Part shown: in pieces, positions 7,199 through 13,649 of the stretch
Layout of the letters: each line of letters begins with the position of its first letter
How positions within the stretch are numbered: the first letter of the stretch is position 1
Translations under genes and position numbers: made by a program
Notes under the pieces: model-generated
The model's database searches: none
What the model saw: only the letters and a program-made list of their open reading frames with translations
Told to the model about the DNA's origin: nothing
Assembly (NCBI RefSeq): GCF_003330765.1
Contig: NZ_CP024903.1
Span: 2,480,001 to 2,544,000, forward strand
DNA: 64,000 nt
Direction: 5' to 3'
Origin: Burkholderia pyrrocinia
GTDB taxonomy: Bacteria; Pseudomonadota; Gammaproteobacteria; Burkholderiales; Burkholderiaceae

Positions 7199-9217
7199 AT
7201 GCAAAATTACTTCAAGAAGACGACGGTAACGCTCGCTGTCTCGTCGCTGCTCGCGCTGTATGGCTGCGGCTCGGTCGACGGACCGACGACCCCGCCGTCG
7301 ATCAAGCCGAGCACGTCCGGGACGGGCGCCACTTCGGGGACGTCGGGTACGTCCGGCGGCAGCTCCGGCACGTCGGGTAGCTCGGGTAGCTCGGGTAGCT
7401 CGGGTAGCTCGGGTAGCTCGGGTAGCTCGGGTAGCTCCGGCAGTTCCGGCAGTTCGGGTACTTCCAGCTCCGGCACCTCCAGCTCCGGCACCTCCAGCTC
7501 CGGTACCTCCAGTTCCGGCACTTCCAGCTCCAGCTCTGGCACTTCCAGCTCCAGCTCCGGTACTTCCAGCTCCAGCTCCGGTACTTCCGGCTCCAGCTCG
7601 GGCACCTCCAGCTCCAGCTCGGGTACTTCCGGCTCCAGCTCGGGCACCTCCAGCTCCAGCTCGGGTACCTCCAGCTCCAGCTCGGGTACCTCCAGCTCCA
7701 GCTCCGGCACCTCCAGCTCCAGCTCGGGTACCTCCAGCTCCAGCTCGGGTACCTCCAGCTCCAGCTCCGGCACCTCCAGCTCCAGTTCGGGTACCTCCAG
7801 CTCCAGCTCCGGCACCTCCAGTTCCAGTTCGGGTACCTCCAGCTCCGGCACCTCCAGCTCCGGCACTACCCCGCTCGGCAATGTCCTCCAGAAATCCGGC
7901 AACCTCGTGACGGCACTCGGCACGACGGTCGCGAACGGCGGCGCGCAGATCGGCGGCGTGGTGATCCCCGGCACGAACCCGACGACGGCCACCAGCGTCG
8001 GCAACGCGGTCACGAGCCTCGGCAACGGCGTGCAGTCGCTCGGCAACGGCGTCGCGGCCGGCCTCGGCTCGATCGGCGTGTCGGCGAACCCGCTCGGACC
8101 GACGCTGACGTCGACCACCGGCCTGCTGACCGGCGCCGGCGGCGCGGTCAACAATCTCGGCAACGCGGTGACGAGCCTCGGCTCGGGCCCGCTGTCGCCG
8201 CTGTCACCGGTGACGACGCTCGTCGGCGGCCTCGTCAACACCGTCGGCGGCGCCGTCAACTCGACCGCGTCGGGCCTCAATACGGCGCTGAACAGCTCGC
8301 CGGTCCAGCAACTCGGAACCCAGGTCGGCAGCGTGATCAACCCGATCACGAACACGCTGACCGGCGGCGTCACGACGCCGGGCGCCACGCAGACGCTCGG
8401 CGGCGCCACCATGCTCGGCGCCCCGCTCAGCGGACTGCTGAGCACGCTCGGCGGCGGCCTCGGCCTCGCCGGTTCGCAGGTAGGCGGCGCGACCGGCAAC
8501 CCGGTCGGCAACGGTCTCGGCGGCAGCGTGAACCAGCTCGGCAACACGGTGACGTCGACCGGTGGCCTCCTCTCCAGCGGCAATACGGGCAGTTCCAGCA
8601 GCGGCACCAACCCGCTCGCACCGATCACCGGCCTGCTCGGTTCGCTGACGGGTGCGCTCGGCGGCGTCGGCTCGAGCGGCACCAGCGGAACCAGCGGTTC
8701 GGGCGGCACCAGCGGCACGAGCAGCGGCGGCCCGCTTGCCCCGGTCACGGGCCTGCTCGGCTCGGTGACGGGCGCGCTCGGCGGCCTCGGTTCGAGCGGC
8801 ACGAGCGGCACCGGCGGGACGAGCGGCACCAGCGGCACCGGTGGCTCGGGCGTCGGCGGCCTGCTGGCGCCGGTCACCAACCTCGTCAACTCGCTGACGC
8901 CGCTCGGCGCAAGCCTCACCGGCACGGTCACGACGCCGGGAGGCAACGTGACGGGCAGCCTTGGCGGCCTGCTGTCGAGCGGCCCGGTCGGCACGCTGAC
9001 GGGTGCGCTGACGACGCCGGCCGGCGCCGCGGGCGCCACCGGAACGGCCAGCCCGAGCGGTGCAGCCGGCACGGCGACGACGCCCGCCGGCAGCGGCACC
9101 GTGGCGGCCGGCCTGACCGGCAGCTCGAACGGCGCCGCCGCGGGCGGTGCGACCAACCTGCTGTCGCCGGTAACCAACCTGCTCGGCGGTCTGCTGGGCG
9201 GCGGCACCAAGAAGTAA
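7199..9217 (+). CDS. Collagen-like/Ser-Gly-Thr repeat lipoprotein
   Basis: A 672-residue exported protein. Residues 1-22 form a signal peptide ending in LYGC, a slightly atypical lipobox with the acylated Cys at ~23. Residues ~42-222 are pure low-complexity sequence: GSS triplets, then TSSSG pentads and about 15 TSSSSSG heptads. The rest (~225-672) is Gly/Leu/Asn/Val-rich with recurrent LGNxVTxLG and PLAPVTGLLG motifs, resembling Burkholderia proteins annotated as collagen-like triple-helix repeat proteins. It is probably a surface or periplasmic structural/adhesive protein. A GAGG ribosome site precedes the ATG. A sigma-54 promoter lies just upstream. Confidence 0.8.
   Translation: MQNYFKKTTVTLAVSSLLALYGCGSVDGPTTPPSIKPSTSGTGATSGTSGTSGGSSGTSGSSGSSGSSGSSGSSGSSGSSGSSGSSGTSSSGTSSSGTSSSGTSSSGTSSSSSGTSSSSSGTSSSSSGTSGSSSGTSSSSSGTSGSSSGTSSSSSGTSSSSSGTSSSSSGTSSSSSGTSSSSSGTSSSSSGTSSSSSGTSSSSSGTSSSSSGTSSSGTSSSGTTPLGNVLQKSGNLVTALGTTVANGGAQIGGVVIPGTNPTTATSVGNAVTSLGNGVQSLGNGVAAGLGSIGVSANPLGPTLTSTTGLLTGAGGAVNNLGNAVTSLGSGPLSPLSPVTTLVGGLVNTVGGAVNSTASGLNTALNSSPVQQLGTQVGSVINPITNTLTGGVTTPGATQTLGGATMLGAPLSGLLSTLGGGLGLAGSQVGGATGNPVGNGLGGSVNQLGNTVTSTGGLLSSGNTGSSSSGTNPLAPITGLLGSLTGALGGVGSSGTSGTSGSGGTSGTSSGGPLAPVTGLLGSVTGALGGLGSSGTSGTGGTSGTSGTGGSGVGGLLAPVTNLVNSLTPLGASLTGTVTTPGGNVTGSLGGLLSSGPVGTLTGALTTPAGAAGATGTASPSGAAGTATTPAGSGTVAAGLTGSSNGAAAGGATNLLSPVTNLLGGLLGGGTKK
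7370..7870 (+). repeat. Nested 9/15/21-bp in-frame tandem repeats
   Basis: The coding sequence for the Ser/Gly/Thr tract is a tandem array. It starts with roughly nine copies of a 9-bp unit (AGCTCGGGT) and 15-bp units. Then come about fifteen 21-bp units (consensus ACCTCCAGCTCCAGCTCGGGT) with scattered synonymous changes. All units are multiples of three, so slippage would change protein length without breaking the frame. Confidence 0.9.
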
Positions 9218-9246
9218 CGTTTTACCTATCAGAACCACAGGCCAAT

Positions 9247-9277
9247 GGCCGGGCGCGCATCAATACAAAGCCCGGCC
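9247..9277 (+). terminator. Hairpin downstream of the lipoprotein gene
   Basis: Perfect 8-base arms GGCCGGGC and GCCCGGCC around a 15-base loop, 30 bases after the stop codon. There is no T-run, so it may be a weak terminator or an mRNA-protecting structure. Confidence 0.45.
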
Positions 9278-9280
9278 GAC

Positions 9281-9314
9281 GGCCGGCGTCACCCGCCAAG
9301 CGGGGGCGCCGGCC
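9281..9314 (+). terminator. GC-rich double-stem hairpin before the ICMT-like gene
   Basis: Outer arms GGCCGGCG/CGCCGGCC enclose inner arms CCCGC/GCGGG with a CAA loop. The structure ends 23 bases before the next ATG and is followed by only a short T pair. It could terminate upstream transcripts or sit in the 5' leader of the next gene. Confidence 0.45.
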
Positions 9315-9337
9315 TTCATCCCGACGAGGATCCGATC

Positions 9338-10621
9338 ATGAATTCCACGCTCGACGGCATCGCCGCGGTCCAGGACCGCCCGCCCCGTTCCGCCACGCCG
9401 TTTCACGCCGGCCTGCTCGGCATCACGGCAGGGCTTTTCGCGCTGTGGATCACGCGCGACCAGCCGACCCTCGACGCGGCCACGCGCGCGGTCATCGCCA
9501 GCCTCGCGATCATCGGCACGATCGCGCTGCACGAAATCTTCGTTTCGCGCGTCTACCTGCGCCCGAGCGCGGGGCTGTCGCAGCAGGCCGTCCGGCCGCT
9601 CGGCATCGCGCGCGTCGCGACGCGGCTCGGCGCGCTCGCGTCGATCTATGCGGGCATCGCGATGATCTACTGGCTGCTGCCCGAATACCACGGCGCGTTC
9701 TACCTGCCGTTCTGGTCGCTGCTGCGCTCGCTCGCGCCGTACGTGATCGTCGCCGCGCCGTTCTACTTCGCGTGGATGGACCGCCACCAGCGCGAGACCG
9801 ACGATGCGTACCTGCTGTGGGGCCGCTTCGTGTTCCGCCGCGAGCAGCCGGCGAGCTGGAAACCGGTGCGCGAGATGCTCGCCGGCTGGGGCGTGAAGGC
9901 GTTCTTCCTGCCGCTGATGACCGTCTACCTGTCGAAGGATGCCGATCACCTGAGCGCGTCGCTCGCGAATGCCATCCATGCGCCGATGACGCTCGCGACC
10001 TTCAGTTTCCTGTACGACCTGTCGTTCACGATGGACCTGATGTTCGGCACCGTCGGTTATCTGTGCACGTTCCGCATCCTCGACAGCCACGTGCGCACCG
10101 TCGAGCCAACCACCCTCGGCTGGGTCGCAGCGCTGATCTGTTACCAGCCGTTCTGGTCGCTGATCTCGAACAACTACATCCGCTACGGAGGCTCGCTGCT
10201 CTGGGACAACTGGCTGCTGTCGGCCCCGACGCTGCGCGTGATCTGGGGCGCGGTGATCATCCTGCTGCTGCTGACCTACGCGCTGTCGACGATCTCGTTC
10301 GGGCTGCGTTTCTCGAACCTCACCAACCGCGGGATCATCACGTCGGGCCCGTACCGCTTCACGAAGCATCCGGCGTACATCACGAAGAACCTGTCGTACT
10401 GGATGGTGTCGGTGCCGTTCGTCGAGCCGCTCGGCTGGCAGATCGGGCTCATGCACTGCGCCGGGCTCGTCGCGGTCAACCTGATCTACTACACGCGTGC
10501 GAAGACGGAAGAGCGGCATCTGATGCGCGATCCGGACTATCGGGCGTATGCCGAGTGGATCGCGCAGCATGGGTTGTTCGCGCGGATCCGGCAGGCGTTC
10601 GGGGCGCGACAGCCAGTTTGA
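9338..10621 (+). CDS. Polytopic membrane protein with C-terminal isoprenylcysteine methyltransferase-like domain
   Basis: A 427-residue integral membrane protein with roughly eight to ten hydrophobic helices. The C-terminal ~120 residues carry the ICMT/PEMT-type signature (GPYRFTKHPAYITKNLSYW, then a final helix and EERHLMRDPDYRAYAEW), where family members bind S-adenosylmethionine at the membrane face. The N-terminal ~300 residues are a separate membrane domain that I do not recognise. Function is likely methylation of a lipidic or membrane-embedded substrate. The start is the ATG at the end of CCGATCATG; an upstream in-frame extension crosses the hairpins and is unlikely. Confidence 0.7.
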   Translation: MNSTLDGIAAVQDRPPRSATPFHAGLLGITAGLFALWITRDQPTLDAATRAVIASLAIIGTIALHEIFVSRVYLRPSAGLSQQAVRPLGIARVATRLGALASIYAGIAMIYWLLPEYHGAFYLPFWSLLRSLAPYVIVAAPFYFAWMDRHQRETDDAYLLWGRFVFRREQPASWKPVREMLAGWGVKAFFLPLMTVYLSKDADHLSASLANAIHAPMTLATFSFLYDLSFTMDLMFGTVGYLCTFRILDSHVRTVEPTTLGWVAALICYQPFWSLISNNYIRYGGSLLWDNWLLSAPTLRVIWGAVIILLLLTYALSTISFGLRFSNLTNRGIITSGPYRFTKHPAYITKNLSYWMVSVPFVEPLGWQIGLMHCAGLVAVNLIYYTRAKTEERHLMRDPDYRAYAEWIAQHGLFARIRQAFGARQPV

Positions 10622-10695
10622 CAGAGCGAGTTGCGGCCAATTGTCGCGAAACGACGCAACTCCCCGCTTTTCGTCGCTTTTCTCCGCCAGTCCGA

Positions 10696-10724
10696 TTGCC
10701 CGCCCAGACCGCCTCGCGTATGGT
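10696..10724 (+). promoter_or_regulatory. Possible sigma-70 promoter for the small membrane peptide
   Basis: TTGCCC (4 of 6) and TATGGT (4 of 6) are separated by 17 bases in an otherwise gene-free stretch (10622-10858). This would give a leader of about 125 bases before the GTG at 10859. In GC-rich DNA such matches are only suggestive. Confidence 0.35.
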
Positions 10725-10858
10725 GCGGGCCGTCCGCGTGCGTTCCTTCACCCGGACACCCGACCGTCGTCACGCACGACGGCCGCGCGGGCCATGCCCG
10801 CCGCTCACTGTCTCCGCGAAGCCGCCCGCCGGCGCCGCGCATTCAAGAGGAAAGAGGC

Positions 10859-10945
10859 GTGATCCACAAAGTCCTGATCCTGTTCGCACTCTGCATCGCG
10901 GGCCTCGCCGCGATCGCCGCCGGTTTCCAGCACATCCCCAGCTGA
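10859..10945 (+). CDS. 28-residue predicted membrane peptide
   Basis: A tiny reading frame starting with GTG, preceded by a purine-rich ribosome site (AAGAGGAAAGAGG). It encodes one hydrophobic helix (VLILFALCIAGLAAIAAGF) with a basic N-terminus (MIHK) and a short polar tail. It is followed six bases later by a strong hairpin. The ribosome site, hydrophobic composition and following terminator argue that it is real. No function can be assigned; small membrane peptides often bind a larger membrane protein. Confidence 0.5.
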   Translation: MIHKVLILFALCIAGLAAIAAGFQHIPS

Positions 10946-10950
10946 TTCGT

Positions 10951-10982
10951 GGCCCCGGCTCGCTTCGCCGAGCCCGGGGGCC
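10951..10982 (+). terminator. Hairpin terminator after the small membrane peptide
   Basis: Arms GGCCCC+GGCTCG and CGAGCC+GGGGCC (two-base bulge) close a six-base loop. It is followed by CGCATCCATTCCTTTTCCC, which is moderately T-rich. Confidence 0.5.
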
Positions 10983-11050
10983 GCATCCATTCCTTTTCCC
11001 TATCGCAATGAACCTCTTTCTCGAATCGCCCGGGACGGGCGACCTTTGCC

Positions 11051-11716
11051 ATGCGCATCGACGTACAACATTCCCAGCACGACATCGACGATGAACTCGA
11101 CACGCTCTACACGCGCCTCCATCAGCCGGGCCATCGCCTGCACGGCCTGCCGGCCGTCGCGCTCGGCCGCTCGGGCCTGATCGTCCGCCACCGCGAAGCG
11201 GACGGCGAATACTTCCTGTATGTCGAGGATCCGGCCGCGCGCCAGCTCGCCGGCTACACGATCTTCAACCGCCTCCCCGAACTCCCGCGCCGCGCGGACC
11301 GCTACCTGCGCGCGCCGCATACGCGGCTGCGCGCGTCGGCGCAACGCAAGCGCCTCGCGACGACGCTGTATCGCTGGGGACTCGACGCGGGCCTGTGCCT
11401 GATCAGCGGCGCGCGCCAGTCGGTCGGCGCGGCGCGACTGTGGACAGCGCTCGCGCACGATTACCGGCACGGCTTCGTCGATGTCGAAGGCCGTGCGCTG
11501 CGCTATCTCGGCGACGCCGTTCCGGACGACGTACTTGGCGCACTGCACACGCGGCGGCTGTTGCTGGGCAATGGATGGAAGCTGGCGGAATTTGCGCGGG
11601 CGGCAGGGATGGCGGATGCGGCAACCTGCCGGCGTGATGTCGTGAACGATGTTCGTCGGGCCGGCACGGGACACGCCTCGATCGCGCCCGGCGCCGCCCT
11701 CACACCGATGCGATAA
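11051..11716 (+). CDS. Conserved hypothetical protein, possibly GNAT-fold
   Basis: A 221-residue soluble protein without a signal peptide. The middle (KRLATTLYRWGLDAGLCLIS, then GARQSVGAARLWTALAHDY) resembles the acetyl-CoA-binding helix-strand region of N-acetyltransferases, where a Lys/Arg-rich loop precedes a helix and Gly/Ala turns follow. The match is weak and I would not name a substrate. The C-terminal 30 residues are low complexity. It stands alone between the small peptide and an FMN reductase gene. Confidence 0.55.
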   Translation: MRIDVQHSQHDIDDELDTLYTRLHQPGHRLHGLPAVALGRSGLIVRHREADGEYFLYVEDPAARQLAGYTIFNRLPELPRRADRYLRAPHTRLRASAQRKRLATTLYRWGLDAGLCLISGARQSVGAARLWTALAHDYRHGFVDVEGRALRYLGDAVPDDVLGALHTRRLLLGNGWKLAEFARAAGMADAATCRRDVVNDVRRAGTGHASIAPGAALTPMR

Positions 11717-11769
11717 TCCGTCCGACCCGCGCGATGCGGCTGCACCGCGCGCACCCGAGACCCGATTCG

Positions 11770-12342
11770 ATGATCACCGAACCCCGAACCGACTCCGACC
11801 GCCGCGTCGACATCGTCGCCCTGTGCGGCAGCCTCCGGTCGCAGTCGTACAACGCCGCGCTGCTCGATGCGGCCGCGCGCGTCGCGCCGCACGACATGCG
11901 CATCGTGCGCTTCGATCGCCTCGGCGAATTCCCGCTGTTTAATCCGGATGTGGAATACCCGTCGCCCGCCGCCGTGCGCGACCTGATCGACCGCCTGAAC
12001 GCAGCCGACGGCGTGCTGATCGCAAGCCCCGAATACGCGCACGGCGTGACCGGCGTAATGAAGAACGCTCTGGACTGGGTCGTGGGGTGCGAGGCCGTCG
12101 TGTACAAGCCGGTCGCGGTGCTGAATGCGTCGCCGCGCGCGACGCATGCGGACGCGGCGCTGCGGGAAACGCTGTCGGTGATGTCGGCACGCATCGTCGA
12201 GCGCGCGTCGATCGCGCTGCCGATCCTGGGAAGCCAGCTCGACGCGGCGGGCATCGCCGCACATCCGCCGTTCGCGTCGGCGCTGGCCGATGCGTTGCGC
12301 GCGCTGCGCACGGCGATCGACGACGAAGTACCGGGCCGATAA
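11770..12342 (+). CDS. NADPH-dependent FMN reductase family protein
   Basis: A 190-residue flavodoxin-fold oxidoreductase that probably reduces FMN or quinone-like compounds in the cytoplasm. The FMN phosphate loop GSLRSQSYN is at residues ~18-26, and the second signature SPEYAHGVTGVMKNALDW at ~88-105 is typical of the ChrR/SsuE-like group. I prefer the ATG of MITEPRTDSD over one 36 bases upstream because the flavodoxin strand follows directly. It converges on the DUF2894 gene, 36 bases away. Confidence 0.8.
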   Translation: MITEPRTDSDRRVDIVALCGSLRSQSYNAALLDAAARVAPHDMRIVRFDRLGEFPLFNPDVEYPSPAAVRDLIDRLNAADGVLIASPEYAHGVTGVMKNALDWVVGCEAVVYKPVAVLNASPRATHADAALRETLSVMSARIVERASIALPILGSQLDAAGIAAHPPFASALADALRALRTAIDDEVPGR

Positions 12343-12378
12343 CCGCCATGCAACCGGCACGCCAGAACGCGTGCAACG

Positions 12379-13005
12379 TTACCGCGCCTTGGCGCGCGTC
12401 ACCTTTTTCGCCGGTTTGGCCGCCTTCGCGCGCGGCGCTTCCTTCTCGGGCTGCGCGCCGCCGCCGGCGAGATCCTCGAGCCACGCCAGCGCATCGACGT
12501 ACGACAGGAACTGCTGCAGATATTCCGGCGACAACTCGCGCATGGTCGACAACGACCGGTGCACGAGGCTGTTCGAATTGAGCGGCCCCGCGTTGCGCGG
12601 CACCTGGTCGAGCGACTGGCGGTACTGTTGTTCCGTGCGGACTTTCGACCACATCGTGCGGAAGTAGTCGACCAGTTCGGGATCGAGCCCGCGCCGGTCG
12701 GCCTGCGCATCGCGCGCGAGCCGATCAACGAGCCCCGCAAGCGCACCGCGCCCGGGCGCACCTGCCGCGGCTTCAGCCGTCTCACGCGTGGCCGCCGCTT
12801 CATCGGCCCCCGCGACAACCTCCGCAAAGCTTTCCATCAGCGTCGCCAGCCGCGCGTCGAGCAACGCGCGTGCGTCGCCATCGAGCGCGGCCGCGCGCCG
12901 TTCGAGCGCGTCGATCCGGTGAAAACGCACGGGGTCGAGCCGATCGGCGCCCTGCTCGCGCCATGCGTCGAGCGTCGCGCGAGCGTGCGTCGCGTCGTCC
13001 GTCAC
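12379..13005 (-). CDS. DUF2894 family protein (motor-like operon, gene 4)
   Basis: A 208-residue soluble, charged, largely helical protein. The opening (THARATLDAWREQGADRLDP, then VRFHRIDALERR) and the later EYLQQFLSYVDALAWLEDL fit the DUF2894 family. The C-terminus is a basic Ala/Lys-rich tail. Its start overlaps the stop of the OmpA-like gene by four bases, so it is translationally coupled to the motor pair. Function is unknown. Position suggests a cytoplasmic accessory of the MotA/MotB-like complex. Confidence 0.75.
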   Translation of the reverse strand: MTDDATHARATLDAWREQGADRLDPVRFHRIDALERRAAALDGDARALLDARLATLMESFAEVVAGADEAAATRETAEAAAGAPGRGALAGLVDRLARDAQADRRGLDPELVDYFRTMWSKVRTEQQYRQSLDQVPRNAGPLNSNSLVHRSLSTMRELSPEYLQQFLSYVDALAWLEDLAGGGAQPEKEAPRAKAAKPAKKVTRAKAR

Positions 13006-13646
13006 CGCGCCTTCCCTCCGTTCGACGCGGTCTTGCGCGGCACCGGCGCGATCTCCACGCGACGGTTCTTCGCGCGGCCTTCATCGTCCGCATTCGAGCT
13101 GACCGGCTGTTCGGAGCCGAACGCGGCCGCGAACACCGACCCCGCCGGCACGCCGGCGTCGATCAGCGCACGCGTGACCGTCAACGCGCGCTTGGCCGAC
13201 AGTTCCCAGTTGTCCGCGAACTGGCGGTTGCCGGCATGCACCTGCTGGTCGTCGGCGAAGCCGCTGATCATCAGGATCTCGTCGCGCGTCTTCAGGTAGG
13301 CGGCCAGCGGGGTGGCCAGCGTCTTCAGCAGGTCGCGGCCCGCGGGCTGCAACTGGTCGGAGTTCAGCGCGAACAGCACGTTGCCGCTGATGCCGATGCG
13401 CCCGTTCACGAGCGTCACGCGGCCGGCCGCGAGCGGCCCGGCGAGCGCCTGTTCGAGCGACTTGCGCTGCTGCGCTTCCTGCTGGCGCGCGCGCACGGCT
13501 TCCTCGAGCTTCGACGTGAGTTGAAGCTGCATGCCGATCACGCCGACGAGGATCAGCACGAACGCGCCGAGCAGCACCGACATCAGGTCGGCGAACGCGG
13601 GCCACACCGGCGCCGATTGCGTGCCGCCGTCGATTTCGTCGTGCAT
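13002..13646 (-). CDS. MotB/OmpA-family protein (stator-like plug subunit)
   Basis: A 214-residue protein with one N-terminal membrane helix (~residues 20-42). It is preceded by the MotB-like WPAFADLMSVLLGAFVLI, in which Asp ~20 sits where MotB, ExbD and TolR carry the ion-binding Asp. A periplasmic coiled linker follows. The C-terminal OmpA peptidoglycan-binding domain (~85-200) ends with ELSAKRALTVTRALIDAGVP and GRAKNRRVEI. It should pair with the DUF802 channel protein encoded four bases upstream and anchor it to the cell wall. Confidence 0.85.
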   Translation of the reverse strand: MHDEIDGGTQSAPVWPAFADLMSVLLGAFVLILVGVIGMQLQLTSKLEEAVRARQQEAQQRKSLEQALAGPLAAGRVTLVNGRIGISGNVLFALNSDQLQPAGRDLLKTLATPLAAYLKTRDEILMISGFADDQQVHAGNRQFADNWELSAKRALTVTRALIDAGVPAGSVFAAAFGSEQPVSSNADDEGRAKNRRVEIAPVPRKTASNGGKAR

Positions 13647-13649
13647 GCG

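Noticed and set aside
7207..9210. 667-residue open frame antisense to the collagen-like gene, with ELEVPELEVPE repeats
   Set aside because: It mirrors the repeat array of the real gene; GC-rich repeats without stop codons leave the opposite strand open. No ribosome site or promoter was seen.
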